A DNA stretch of 64,000 nt from Sphingomonas sp. IBVSS2 (GCF_002127225.1 NZ_NFUR01000001.1:311592-375591); one strand, 5' to 3'. Counted from the first letter of the stretch, positions 7,684-18,100 are shown. Notes: generated from the sequence alone by a model not told the origin. Numbers and translations are program-made.

Positions 7684-8639
7684 CGCACAAGCTCAAGGTC
7701 GCCATCGTACAGGATTCGCCGGTTCCCCTCGCGATTGCGCCGGGGCTGGACAAGGCCGTCGCCAAGGCGCGCGAGGCGATCGAGAAGGGCGCGCGCGTGG
7801 TCGCGTTCGGCGAAGGTTTCCTGGGCGGCTATCCGGCCTGGCTCGAGCATGTCGCCCCCGCCCGGCTATGGGACCATCCGGGCACGCGCGAACTGCACGC
7901 GCTGATGCTCGACCAGGCGCTCAGCGGCGAGGACCCGCGCTTCCAGCCGCTGCAATGGACGGTGGACATCGCCGATGTCGCCGTCTCCATCGGCGGGTAT
8001 GAGCGGGTGCGCCAGAGCCTCTATGCGACGCAGTTCCTGTTCCGGCCCAAGGCGCCGGTGCTGCGCCACCGCAAGCTGATCCTCTCGCCCGCCGAGAAGC
8101 TGATGCTGGGCCAGGGCGACGGATCGACGCTGGGGCTGCACACCGCGCCCTGGGGCAGGATCGGCCAGCTCGCCTCGACCGAGCATTGGATGCCGCTCGC
8201 CCGCGCGGCGATGCATCACGAAGGCGAGACGGTGCACGTCGCCGCCTGGCCTTCGCTCACCGACATCGCGATGCTCGCCTCGGCGCATTATGCCTATGAG
8301 GGGCGCGCCTTCGTGCTCGCAGCAGGGACGGTGCAGCACAAGCAGGAGCTGATCGCCGGCTATGAGAAGGCCGGCGGCGACGGCTCGGCGCGCAAGCTGC
8401 TCGACCGGCTGCCCGAAGGCCAGATCCAGCACGGCCACAGCGCGATCCTGGCCCCGGACGGCGCAGTGATCGCCCAGGCCGGCGCCGCCCCCGAGATGCT
8501 GATGGCGGAGATCGATCTCGACGAAGTCGATCGCGGCCTCGCCACGATGGACGTGGACGGCGCCCAGGCGCGGCACGACGTGTTCGAGCTCTCGGTCGAT
8601 CGGCGCGCGCGGGCAGGGATCGTCGAGAAAGCGGCCTGA
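7680..8639 (+). CDS. Nitrilase-superfamily protein lacking the catalytic cysteine
   Basis: The fold is clearly nitrilase: Glu in VVAFGEGFLGGYPAW (Glu45), Lys in HRKLILSPAEKLMLGQGDG (Lys132), and STEHWMPLARAAMHHEGETV. In active nitrilases that last stretch begins with the nucleophilic Cys of a CWEHW motif. Here the position is Ser166 (TCG codon), the next residue is Thr, and no cysteine occurs anywhere in the 319-aa protein. Ordinary thioester chemistry therefore seems impossible. The product may be a pseudoenzyme or use serine in some other way. It is translationally coupled to era by a GTGA overlap. Confidence 0.85.
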   Translation: MTHKLKVAIVQDSPVPLAIAPGLDKAVAKAREAIEKGARVVAFGEGFLGGYPAWLEHVAPARLWDHPGTRELHALMLDQALSGEDPRFQPLQWTVDIADVAVSIGGYERVRQSLYATQFLFRPKAPVLRHRKLILSPAEKLMLGQGDGSTLGLHTAPWGRIGQLASTEHWMPLARAAMHHEGETVHVAAWPSLTDIAMLASAHYAYEGRAFVLAAGTVQHKQELIAGYEKAGGDGSARKLLDRLPEGQIQHGHSAILAPDGAVIAQAGAAPEMLMAEIDLDEVDRGLATMDVDGAQARHDVFELSVDRRARAGIVEKAA

Positions 8640-8645
8640 GGCGCG

Positions 8646-8963
8646 CTAACGCTCCAGCGTGAAGGCGACGCGGTAGAGCCCGGGATGCGCCTCGCCGTAG
8701 CGCCGGTTGCCGTCGATCAGCCCCCTGGCCTTCAGGTGGGCGAACACCCGGCGCGCGGCATCGCCATCGGCACTCTGCGCGTAGTTGACCACGCGCGTGC
8801 CGTCGAGGCTCCGGTGCAGGCTGGCGGAAAGCCAGCCCTCCACTTCGCGCGCCGCCCGGGCGGCATCGGCAAGATAGGCGATCAGCGCCTCCTGCCCGCC
8901 CGCCGGCACGTCGAAGACATTGATCTGCGTAACGATGTCGGGATCGGCGGTGATGATCGGCAT
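8646..8963 (-). CDS. ABM-type (antibiotic biosynthesis monooxygenase fold) protein
   Basis: The 105-aa ferredoxin-like fold protein has IVTQINVFDVPAGGQEALIA at the N-terminus and EVEGWLSASLHRSLDGTRVV in the middle. That is the pattern of the ABM family of small dimeric monooxygenase/heme-degrading folds. The substrate cannot be read from sequence. Its 3' end is a few bases from the end of the nitrilase-like gene on the opposite strand. No gene is seen in 8964-9142. Confidence 0.7.
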   Translation of the reverse strand: MPIITADPDIVTQINVFDVPAGGQEALIAYLADAARAAREVEGWLSASLHRSLDGTRVVNYAQSADGDAARRVFAHLKARGLIDGNRRYGEAHPGLYRVAFTLER

Positions 8964-9142
8964 GGTCTTGCTCCTTTTCGGGCACGGCCATCGGGGATCG
9001 GTTCGGGCAGATCGCGCGCGCCAAGCCCCGGCGGCGCGCGCCGGTTGCTTGTCGCGGGTTCGCTCGGGGGAGCGACACGGAGCCTCGCCAGCGAGGGAGC
9101 GGGCTTACCGATGCCGCCCGGGTCCTTTTCGACGGCCCGAGC

Positions 9143-9859
9143 CTAGCAGATCGCGGGGCGCCGGCCCAGCATCCGCTCCACCCATTCCGGCACCAGCGTC
9201 CCCGCCGGGCCGAGCCGGCTCTCGCCGAACCAGTGGCTCCCCGCGCTGGGGTCGAGGTTCAGTTCCAGCGTCCGCGCGCCGTGATAGCGCGCCGTCTGGA
9301 CGAAGCCGGCCGCCGGATAGACCGCACCCGAGGTGCCGATCGAGACGAACAGATCGGCATCGGCCAGCGCCCGCTCGATCGTTTCCATGTGATAGGGCAT
9401 CTCGCCGAAGAACACGATGTCCGGGCGCAGCGCCGGGCTGCCGCAATCGGGACATTCGGTTTCGGGCGGCAGCGCGTCTTCCCATTCCACGCTGTCGCCG
9501 CACGCCGCGCACAGCGCCGATTTCAGCGCGCCATGCATGTGGAGCATCCGCCTGGCGCCGGCGCGCTCGTGCAGGTCGTCGACATTCTGGGTGACGATCA
9601 GCAGCCCGCCCCGCCATTCCGCATCGAGCCGGGCGAGCGCCCGGTGCGCGGCATTGGGCTCGACTTCGCCCAGCTTCGCCCGGCGCGCGTCATAGAAGCG
9701 GTGGACCAGCTCGGGATCGTGCGCGAGCGCCTGGGGCGTGCAGACATCCTCGACCCGGTGCCCCTCCCACAGCCCGCCGGGCCCGCGAAAGGTGGCGATG
9801 CCACTCTCCGCCGAAAGGCCGGCGCCGGTGAGGATGACGATGTTGTGGATGTCGCGCAT
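9143..9859 (-). CDS. cobB: NAD-dependent protein deacylase, sirtuin family
   Basis: It removes acyl groups from lysines at the cost of NAD. The 238-aa protein has the NAD motif GAGLSAESGIATFR, the TQNVDDLHERAG box and the catalytic histidine in MHGAL. A zinc site consists of CAAC and CPDC. The start at 9859 (MRDIHNIVIL) is chosen because the family begins just before GAGxSxESG and the frame upstream looks non-coding. It is divergent from dapB, with 136 bp between them. Confidence 0.9.
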   Translation of the reverse strand: MRDIHNIVILTGAGLSAESGIATFRGPGGLWEGHRVEDVCTPQALAHDPELVHRFYDARRAKLGEVEPNAAHRALARLDAEWRGGLLIVTQNVDDLHERAGARRMLHMHGALKSALCAACGDSVEWEDALPPETECPDCGSPALRPDIVFFGEMPYHMETIERALADADLFVSIGTSGAVYPAAGFVQTARYHGARTLELNLDPSAGSHWFGESRLGPAGTLVPEWVERMLGRRPAIC

Positions 9860-9995
9860 GCGCCAAGGATAAAGGCCCTGCGCCGGGCCGAAAAGCCGCT
9901 CCAGCCCGATTTCCGCCTGCCCGGCGGCGACAGCCGGAAGACCAGGCGAAATAACCCTGTCGCGCTCGGCCCCGGCCTGTGCCAGAGGAGCGTGC

Positions 9996-10724
9996 ATGAC
10001 CAGCATCGGCATCTATGGCAGCCTGGGCCGTATGGGACAGGCGATCGCGGCGGCGGCGCCGGGGATGAGCGCGCAGGTCGCGGGCGGGGCGGACGTGCAG
10101 GACGACCCCCTGGCGATCGCGGCGGCGGCCGACGTGCTGATCGACTTCTCCGCCCCCCAGGCGCTCGAGGCGCATCTGGCGGCGGCGCGCGCGGCAAGGA
10201 AGCCGATCCTGGTCGGCACCACCGGCCTCTCGCCCCAGCATCATGCGCTGATCGATGCCGCCGCGCGCGAGATCGCGGTGCTGCAGACCGGCAATACCTC
10301 GCTCGGCATCGGCCTGCTCCAGCGGCTGGTGCGCGAGGCGGCGGCGCGGCTCGGCCCCGATTGGGACATCGAGATCGTCGAGATGCACCACCGCCACAAG
10401 GCGGATGCGCCGTCGGGCACCGCGCTGATGCTCGGCAATGCCGCGGCGGCGGGCATGGGCACCACCCTTGCGGAAGCGGAAGTGACCGACCGCGCCGGCA
10501 CGGTCGGCCCGCGCTCCCCGGGCACGATCGGGCTGGCGAGCCTGCGCGGCGGTTCGGTGGTCGGCGATCACAGCGTGGTGTTCGCCGCCAATGGCGAGCG
10601 GATCGAGCTGATCCACCGCGCCGACGACCGCGCCATCTTCGCGCGCGGCGCGATGAAGGCGGCATTGTGGCTCGCGGGCAAGCCGGCCGGCCGCTACACG
10701 ATGGACCAGGTGCTGGGCGAGTGA
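9996..10724 (+). CDS. dapB: 4-hydroxy-tetrahydrodipicolinate reductase
   Basis: This is the second committed step of lysine/diaminopimelate synthesis. The 242-aa protein has an N-terminal dinucleotide-binding GSLGRMG and the catalytic box EMHHRHKADAPSGTA. GAGGAG lies five bases before the ATG. Its stop overlaps the GTG start of nth (GTGA). Confidence 0.94.
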   Translation: MTSIGIYGSLGRMGQAIAAAAPGMSAQVAGGADVQDDPLAIAAAADVLIDFSAPQALEAHLAAARAARKPILVGTTGLSPQHHALIDAAAREIAVLQTGNTSLGIGLLQRLVREAAARLGPDWDIEIVEMHHRHKADAPSGTALMLGNAAAAGMGTTLAEAEVTDRAGTVGPRSPGTIGLASLRGGSVVGDHSVVFAANGERIELIHRADDRAIFARGAMKAALWLAGKPAGRYTMDQVLGE

Positions 10725-11386
10725 GGAAGGACGACGTCTTCGAGTTCTTTTCCAGGCTCGCAGCGGACAATCCCCATCCCGAGACCGAGCTGGAATATGT
10801 CAACGACTATACGCTGCTGGTGGCCGTGGTGCTCTCCGCCCAGGCCACCGATGCCGGCGTGAACAAGGCGACGCGGGCGCTGTTCCGCGACGTCGACACG
10901 CCAGCGAAGATGGTCGCGCTGGGCGAGGACGGCCTGAAGCGGCACATCAAGACGATCGGGCTGTTCAACACCAAGGCGAAGAACGTGATCGCGCTCTCCG
11001 AAGCGCTGATCCGCGACCATGGCGGCCAGGTTCCCGCGGATCGGGGCGCGCTCGAGCAGCTGCCGGGCGTCGGGCGCAAGACCGCCAATGTGGTGATGAA
11101 CACGGCGTTCGGCGCGGAGACCTTTGCCGTGGACACCCATATCTTCCGCGTCGGCAACCGCACGAAGCTGGCACCGGGCAAGACGCCGCTGGCAGTGGAG
11201 AAGCAGCTGGAGAAGGCGGTGCCGCAGCCTTTCCGGCTGCACGCGCATCACTGGCTGATCCTGCACGGCCGCTACACCTGCAAGGCCCGCACGCCGGAAT
11301 GCTGGCGCTGCGTCGTCGCGGATCTTTGCCCCTACAAGCCCAAGACGCCCGCGCCGAAACGCGCGAAGCCGGCCCCGGCGCATTGA
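10721..11386 (+). CDS. nth: Endonuclease III (DNA glycosylase/AP lyase)
   Basis: It removes oxidised pyrimidines and nicks AP sites. The 221-aa protein has the helix-hairpin-helix LPGVGRKTANVV with the catalytic Lys, VDTHIFRV with the catalytic Asp, and a C-terminal 4Fe-4S cluster spaced C-x6-C-x2-C-x5-C (CKARTPECWRCVVADLC). The GTG start at 10721 overlaps the dapB stop, so the two are coupled. A lysine/proline/alanine-rich tail follows the cluster. Confidence 0.93.
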   Translation: MRKDDVFEFFSRLAADNPHPETELEYVNDYTLLVAVVLSAQATDAGVNKATRALFRDVDTPAKMVALGEDGLKRHIKTIGLFNTKAKNVIALSEALIRDHGGQVPADRGALEQLPGVGRKTANVVMNTAFGAETFAVDTHIFRVGNRTKLAPGKTPLAVEKQLEKAVPQPFRLHAHHWLILHGRYTCKARTPECWRCVVADLCPYKPKTPAPKRAKPAPAH

Positions 11387-11425
11387 TTCCGCGGGCGGCG
11401 GCGAGGCTTTACCGGGCCCGCCGAA

Positions 11426-11500
11426 ACCCGTAGCTGAGTGGGATGGAGCGCTGTCCGGCGACGGAGGGATGCCATCGGTTCGGACGGGACCGGCGGCGCC
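11426..11500 (+). other. tRNA-Arg-like remnant
   Basis: ACCCGTAGCTGAGTGGGATG, then GAGCGCTGTCC, matches the 5' half of the intact tRNA-Arg(CCG) at 12712 at most positions (acceptor 3' bases, D arm, start of the anticodon arm). Further on, GGTTCG recalls the T loop. The anticodon stem and 3' acceptor strand do not pair, so it cannot be a working tRNA. The next gene begins just downstream. Confidence 0.5.
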
Positions 11501-11551
11501 GCCTTCCCGGCATTCGCGCTTCTTTCGCTGGGTCCGGCTTTGGGGGAACGC

Positions 11552-12621
11552 GTGGATCGTAGGCAAATCTTCCTGATAACTTTGGGCCTCTGGCTCGGGA
11601 CGATGGCGGCGTTCGCCTCGATCGGGGCGGCCTCCTCAAGCGGCCTGCCGCATCTCTGGTACCTGTGCTACGTAGCCGGGGTGCCGGTCAGCGGCGTCCT
11701 TCTTTCCCTGGTCCTGCAGGCGGGGATAAGGCGCCTGGAGATGCGGTCGCTGACCGGCCGCTGGGTCCGGCTGATCCCGCTGCTCCTCGTCATCGTCGTC
11801 ATCCAGGCGGCCATCGACCAATGGTTCTACGAGCTGATGCGCGAGGTGTTCGGCCGCAAGCCCACCGGGGAGTATTTGCGGGCCCTGGCGCTCAACACCG
11901 CCGTCTATGTCTGGATATTCATCATCCAGGCGCTGATCTTCGAGCTGATCGCCGCGATGAACCGGGCAGCGCGCAATGCCCGCAATGCCGAGGAAGCCCG
12001 CGAGGCCGCGCGCGCAGCCCAGATCGAGGCCCTGCGCAACGAGCTCAATCCGCACATGCTGTTCAACACCTTCAACGGCCTGTCCTCGCTGGTGCTCTCC
12101 GGGCGCAACGCGGAGGCGGAAATGCTGCTGGAGCGCCTGTCGATCTATATGCGGGCCTGCCTGGACGGTGCGGATGCCGCCCTGGTCCCGCTCGCGGAGG
12201 AAATCGAACTCGTCGAAGCCTATCTGGCCATCGAATCGGTGCGTTTCGCCAGCACGCCGGACGTGCGCATCGATTGCCCGGACGATCTGGCGGAAGCGGC
12301 GGTGCCACGGCTCATCCTCCAGCCATTGGTCGAGAATGCGCTGAAATATGCAGTGCACCCGTCCCGCGGCGCGGCTTCGGTGACCGTGCGGGCGGCGCGC
12401 GATTCCGGCCGGCTGCGGCTGACGGTGGAGGACACGGGCACCGGCGCCGGCGCGGTCCCTCCCGGCGGCACGGGGCGCGGCCTCTCCATCGTGAGCCGGC
12501 GCCTGGAGACGCTGTTCGGCGCCGACGCATCGGTGAATGCCGGCCGGGACGAGTCCGGCTTCCGCGTCGACATGCTGTTGCCGCTGAGCGCCGTGGCGCT
12601 CGAATCCGGCGCCCGCCCGCG

Positions 12622-12625
<4 letters not shown>
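11552..12625 (+). CDS. LytS/YehU-type sensor histidine kinase
   Basis: This is an inner-membrane histidine kinase of the His_kinase (PF06580) family, 357 aa from the preferred start. Four predicted membrane helices fill the first ~150 residues, with no extracytoplasmic sensor domain. The phospho-acceptor box is LRNELNPHMLFNTFNGL. The ATPase has an N box (LVENALKYAVHP), VEDTGTG and GRGLSIVSRRLE. The GTG at 11552 is preferred because GGGGA precedes it; the longer frame from 11438 begins inside the tRNA-like remnant. No LytTR response regulator is adjacent, so its partner must be elsewhere. Confidence 0.85.
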
Positions 12626-14351
<1,726 letters not shown>

Positions 14352-14355
<4 letters not shown>

Positions 14356-14621
14356 GAATCGGTCTTTCCCGCCGCATCCTCATGTGCGGCGTCGTTGAAT
14401 ATGGCTTGGAGCGAAGGCTTCGAGTCTACATCCTCGATGAGCGCCATCGTATCGTTATCGAACCTTATCCCCAGCGAGTTGGGGATTGGATCGTGCCCCC
14501 AGAAATGCCGGACGAGGCATTCCATGAAACACGCATAGGCCTCGAAATCCTCGCGCTGCTGGTTCTCGGTCAAACCGGAGTCCGCGTAGAAATGCGCGAA
14601 ATCGGCAAATTCGAGGGACAT
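14352..14621 (-). CDS. Small acidic protein coupled to the recombinase
   Basis: An 89-aa acidic protein (MSLEFADFAHFYADSGLT, then YACFMECLVRHFWGHDP). I do not recognise the family. The stop and the recombinase start share ATGA, so the two are made together. A recombination directionality or accessory factor is conceivable from position alone; no helix-turn-helix is obvious. Confidence 0.65.
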
Positions 14622-14730
14622 GGGCGCGGCTTTCCGACCGCACCGGAGGCTATCTGGTGCGTGTCATAATCAGGTTGTTGGGGATGCTTCTCCTAGGTGC
14701 GCGGGCTCCCCGGCTCGGGGGGATAGAAAT

Positions 14731-14766
14731 GGCGAAAGCCCGCCGATGGGCTCGGCAGGCTTTCGA
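14731..14766. terminator. Hairpin between the recombinase unit and the next gene
   Basis: CGAAAGCCCGCCGA / CTCGGCAGGCTTTCG form a long stem with a short loop. No clean U tract follows on either strand. It could terminate transcription or act as an insulator between divergent units. Confidence 0.4.
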
Positions 14767-14812
14767 GAAGCGCAGCTTCTAGGAATTCGTTCCTATATTG
14801 TTCTTATTTCTC

Positions 14813-15625
14813 ATGATAAGTCAAGCTCGGCGTTATCCAGAAATTAACCATAATCTGCCAAGCTATGCGGGCATGGGTGGGAATGATTCATTATCGTTAG
14901 ATTCTGATGTCGAATTGCGGATTGAAGAGGAGCAATTCGACCGGGCGACATATGTCGCGGCCCTAGCTTTCAACAATGCGGCGTTGCCATCCAATATGCC
15001 TGAATGGTTGAAAGCCGCTATCGAGGCGAGGGCGGACGAACTTCGCTCCGACCCTGGCAACATCATGCTCATCGATGCGGCTGCTACGCGCGAATTCAAG
15101 CAGAAGCAGGCAGATGAGGCGAACGAGGAATTTGTCTCTCAGATCGTGCAGATCGCTCAACAGCAGGAGCGCGAGCGGGAAGAATGGGCGCATACGAAAT
15201 CAACCGTTGCAGGCGTGACCATGACCGGGGCCGAGTGGGCTGAGCTGGCTCAGCGCCTCAAAAACGACGATAGCCTCAGACAAGAGGTCCTCGATCTTTT
15301 CATCCAGCGCGGCATGACGCGAGAGCAGGCGGAACGCCGCTATGATCGAATTCAAGCAGTCGCAGAGGCAGCGTCCGTTCCTCCCTCCCAGCGCTCGGAA
15401 GATCAGAAGCGCGTGATATCGGACGCGAATGCAGATCCCACTATCATGCGCGACTTGCAGGATGTCGCCGCGCTTGCCGAGAAGAACGAAATCGCTGCGA
15501 AGCCAGCGCTGCACGGAGCCTTTGAAAGCGCCGTCAACAATTCGGGCACAGGCATTTCTAACCCGCAAGCAGAAGCCCCCGCGCCGAAAGCCGCCGCCGT
15601 CGAACTAAGTGGTCCCGGCTTCTAA
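14813..15625 (+). CDS. Hypothetical protein, mostly helical, low-complexity tail
   Basis: About 270 aa. An acidic N-terminal part (SLSLDSDVELRIEEEQFDRA) leads into long charged helices, with AQQQEREREEWAHTKSTV suggesting a coiled coil. A proline/alanine-rich tail closes it (PQAEAPAPKAAAVELSG). No known motif. The start is uncertain: ATG at 14813 lacks a clear Shine-Dalgarno, and ATG at 14873 is possible. Its 3' end overlaps the next minus-strand gene by four bases. It looks like an element-encoded accessory gene. Confidence 0.6.
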   Translation: MISQARRYPEINHNLPSYAGMGGNDSLSLDSDVELRIEEEQFDRATYVAALAFNNAALPSNMPEWLKAAIEARADELRSDPGNIMLIDAAATREFKQKQADEANEEFVSQIVQIAQQQEREREEWAHTKSTVAGVTMTGAEWAELAQRLKNDDSLRQEVLDLFIQRGMTREQAERRYDRIQAVAEAASVPPSQRSEDQKRVISDANADPTIMRDLQDVAALAEKNEIAAKPALHGAFESAVNNSGTGISNPQAEAPAPKAAAVELSGPGF

Positions 15626-16272
15626 TTGCCCATCAGGGCAGCGGCATTCTGGGTCGTGGCTCCCTTCGTATAAGCCGATAAGATGTAGCTTGCACCCTCA
15701 GCGGTGGACGCCTTGAGCAATCCGCTAGCCTCCGATCCATCGAGAGTCAGTAAGAGACGTTGGTCGCGCCGGATGCTCTTATCGCGCGGGTTTATGGCGG
15801 TGCCGATTGCCATGAACAGCACATGCTGCCCATTGCTGTTCAGGATCGCGAGGCTCCGATCATGCGCGCTGCACTTTTCTTGGTAGCCCAGATGGTCGCG
15901 TTTGCAGCCCGCCTCGGCCTTTGCCGGATCGTCTCCCATCAACGCCCATTCGGGAATGCCGGGTCTTGAGATGTCGCGCAGCTTCACACCGCGAAAAACA
16001 CTATCCACACATGCGGTTTCCGCCTGTTCGCCAAGCGGCTTGTCGCCCCGGATCAGATAGCCGCGCGAGCCATCGGCGTTCGCGAAGAAGATCAGGGAAG
16101 TCGGATAGCCGTATCCTGTCCGGTTGCCGACAATGATCGGCTGCATACCTTCCGCCTTGAGCGCATCGCGGACCTGCTGAGCGGGCAGGCATTGCCCGGT
16201 GTCGAGAGCGAGGGCCGGCGATGCGCTGAGGATCGCCATGCCCGCGACTGCCAGCCTCAAGATTCCGCGCAT
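15622..16272 (-). CDS. Hypothetical secreted protein
   Basis: A 216-aa protein with a clear Sec signal peptide (LRLAVAGMAILSASPALA, cleavage after ALA). The mature part has several cysteines (GQCLPAQQ, ETACVDSVF, AGCKRDHLG, EKCSAHD), consistent with disulfides in the periplasm. The family is not recognised. Gene 14813-15625 converges on it. Confidence 0.65.
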   Translation of the reverse strand: MRGILRLAVAGMAILSASPALALDTGQCLPAQQVRDALKAEGMQPIIVGNRTGYGYPTSLIFFANADGSRGYLIRGDKPLGEQAETACVDSVFRGVKLRDISRPGIPEWALMGDDPAKAEAGCKRDHLGYQEKCSAHDRSLAILNSNGQHVLFMAIGTAINPRDKSIRRDQRLLLTLDGSEASGLLKASTAEGASYILSAYTKGATTQNAAALMGN

Positions 16273-16471
16273 GAAAACCTGCCCCGTTTACCGTCATATT
16301 CGGGACGGGCTCGGCATTGGGTGCTGAGGCCACCTGTGCTATATGGGTTTGGAGCAAATCGGCACCTTTCGGATGAGCGTCATAGCGATGCCAGGCCGAT
16401 AGGGACTGATCCCATAAACGACGATTTTTGTTACAGCCGGGGACGCCGCCAGTTCCGGCGGAAAGGCCCCT

Positions 16472-17023
16472 GTGCGCTATGGCTACGCCCGCGTCTCAAC
16501 CGACGACCAGTCGCTCAATCTCCAACTCGATGCGCTGAACGCTGCCGGGTGTGCGGATCGAATCTTTACCGACAAGCTCAGCGGCAAAAGCCGGAAGCGG
16601 CCCGGTCTCGAAGAACTGCTGTCGCAGATCGGCCGCCATGATACCCTGATCGTCTGGCGGCTCGACCGTATCGGGCGGAATTTCCGCGATCTCGTCGATA
16701 TCGCGGATGAACTGCGCGAGCGCGGCGCTAATCTGGTATCGCTCACCGAGGGCATCGATACGTCATCGAGCATCGGCGAGGTGATCTACCGCCTCATGAT
16801 CGTGTTCGCCGACTTCGAGCGAAAGGTCATCGTCGAACGCACCAATGCAGGCCTTGCGGCGGCGAAAGCGCGGGGCGTTCGCCTGGGCCGTCGCCCGAAA
16901 CTCACCTCCCTGCAAATCCGTGATCTCCGGGCGCTCGTTGAAAGCGGTAAACCCAAGGCTGAGGTCGCGCGCGATTATCGCATAGGCCGCACGACGCTCT
17001 ATCGCCATCTCTCCACTGGGTGA
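16472..17023 (+). CDS. Small serine resolvase/invertase
   Basis: A 183-aa Hin/Tn3-type recombinase. The catalytic serine is Ser9 in RYGYARVSTDDQ. The arginine-rich active site contains VWRLDRIGRN. Helix E (EVIYRLMIVFADFERKVIVE) and a C-terminal helix-turn-helix (KAEVARDYRIGRTTLYRHL) follow. It may resolve dimers or invert a segment within the element. GTG start. The 199 bp upstream contain no gene; a res-like array is not obvious to me. Confidence 0.88.
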   Translation: MRYGYARVSTDDQSLNLQLDALNAAGCADRIFTDKLSGKSRKRPGLEELLSQIGRHDTLIVWRLDRIGRNFRDLVDIADELRERGANLVSLTEGIDTSSSIGEVIYRLMIVFADFERKVIVERTNAGLAAAKARGVRLGRRPKLTSLQIRDLRALVESGKPKAEVARDYRIGRTTLYRHLSTG

Positions 17024-17231
17024 GGGACTGCGGCTCGCCCGCTGGCCTGTCGCATCCGTTTCTTCTCGTCGAAGCCTCGGGAATATTTCCGGTTCTGCAT
17101 GGGATCATGGCCCGTCCGCGTCGGCATCAAAGCGACCGCTTCCGCGTCGCGTTGCTCCTTGTGCAGCTACGTCCCCTCCGGGTCGCGGATTCCCGCGAGC
17201 TTTGACACCGCCGCTGAGGGGCCGGGCCGAG

Positions 17232-17280
17232 AAGTCTCCCATGCCGGAAATCATTCCGGCTTCGAAAACGAAGGAGACTA
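17232..17280 (+). promoter_or_regulatory. Leader stem that can sequester a Shine-Dalgarno
   Basis: AGTCTCC (17233-17239) is fully complementary to GGAGACT (17273-17279), which contains the ribosome binding site of the gene starting at 17283. Between them lies a second perfect hairpin, GCCGGAA-atca-TTCCGGC (17243-17260). The combined fold would hide the binding site, as in translational switches or autoregulated leaders. Confidence 0.5.
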
Positions 17281-17282
17281 AA

Positions 17283-17483
17283 ATGACTGCCAGCTCCAGC
17301 AAACAGCCGAGCCACAGGCTCTTCACCGTCAAGGGAGAGGGCGACAACACAAGCTGGCTCCCAATTGGTGCCGCCTGGCCCAATCGCGACGGGCAAGGCT
17401 TCACCCTGATCCTCGACGCGCTGCCGATCGACGGTCGTGTCGTTATGCGTGAGATCGCTGAACGCGATGGAGGCTCCCAATGA
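17283..17483 (+). CDS. Small conserved-looking protein, element-borne
   Basis: A 66-aa protein (MTASSSKQPSHRLFTVKGEG, then PIGAAWPNRDGQGFTLILDA). The alternating pattern suggests a small beta barrel. The ATG at 17283 is chosen for its AAGGAG seven bases upstream. I do not recognise a family; proteins of this look occur among small genes of alphaproteobacterial plasmids. The stop overlaps the next ATG (ATGA). Confidence 0.65.
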   Translation: MTASSSKQPSHRLFTVKGEGDNTSWLPIGAAWPNRDGQGFTLILDALPIDGRVVMREIAERDGGSQ

Positions 17484-17767
17484 GCCTCTCTTTTCGCACC
17501 ATCACATCCGGCCTGCTCGAATGGCGCGGCATCCTGATATCGGTCACGCTGGAGCGGCAACGCTTTGTCGATCATCTCCAGGTCGAAACGGTCGAACCCG
17601 TCCGCGCTCCATTGCCGATCACAGAAACCGGCTATCGCTCGCACTTCGTCTCGAAGGATGTGATCGAAGACCCGGAAGCCTATGTCGAACAATGGCTGAA
17701 CCACGCCGCGAAGGATCGTGGCTGGATCGAGCATGAAGCAGACATCCGCCAATACGTCTTGCTCTGA
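17480..17767 (+). CDS. Hypothetical protein
   Basis: A 95-aa protein (FRTITSGLLEWRGILISVTL, ending RQYVLL). No recognised domain. It is coupled to the preceding gene by a four-base overlap, so the two may act together. An 11-bp perfect hairpin follows 7 bases downstream. Confidence 0.6.
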   Translation: MSLSFRTITSGLLEWRGILISVTLERQRFVDHLQVETVEPVRAPLPITETGYRSHFVSKDVIEDPEAYVEQWLNHAAKDRGWIEHEADIRQYVLL

Positions 17768-17773
17768 GCGATT

Positions 17774-17799
17774 GGATAGAGCGCCTTTGCGCTCTATCC
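17774..17799. terminator. Perfect 11-bp hairpin
   Basis: GGATAGAGCGC-cttt-GCGCTCTATCC. No U tract follows. The left arm equals bases of the tRNA D arm (GGATAGAGCGC occurs in tRNA-Arg at 12729-12739). It could be a terminator, an mRNA-processing site or a protein-binding palindrome between two small genes. Confidence 0.45.
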
Positions 17800-17850
17800 C
17801 CCCGAACGCTCCCGAGCAGGCGCGCATGGAGATCCCGAAAGGATTTCGTC

Positions 17851-18075
17851 ATGCGCAACTACAATGTCCCGCGAGTGCTCATCGAATATGCCCGCGCCAA
17901 CGCGCCGGAGACCTACCGGATCGAAAGTGCCGCGCTGCGTGATCACTACCGTGGAAAATTGATCGGCATTTGTGATCCTCGAAAGCGCTACGCAATCGGT
18001 CAGGACTATCAGCAACACAGGGTTGCATTCCTGATCGATCTCGCCCGGGAAATCGCGCCAACGGGTTGGAGGTAA
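17851..18075 (+). CDS. Hypothetical small protein
   Basis: A 74-aa basic protein (MRNYNVPRVLIEYARANAPE, then RDHYRGKLIGICDPRKRYAI). GAAAGGA lies upstream of the ATG. No family recognised. It is followed by a clear rho-independent terminator, closing the small-gene run 17283-18075. Confidence 0.55.
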   Translation: MRNYNVPRVLIEYARANAPETYRIESAALRDHYRGKLIGICDPRKRYAIGQDYQQHRVAFLIDLAREIAPTGWR

Positions 18076-18100
18076 GCACGCAGGAGGGCGAACAAAAAGT

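Noticed and set aside
8964..9142. Possible CRISPR or repeat array in GC-rich intergenic DNA
   Set aside because: Only short GC palindromes are present, with no regular spacing. No CRISPR array was seen anywhere in the window.
9233..11386. A single 717-aa plus-strand reading frame
   Set aside because: Only its last 221 codons are real (nth); the rest is antisense to the sirtuin gene and out of frame within dapB.
16273..16471. res site for the small resolvase
   Set aside because: No set of paired inverted 12-mers could be found in the 199-bp gap.
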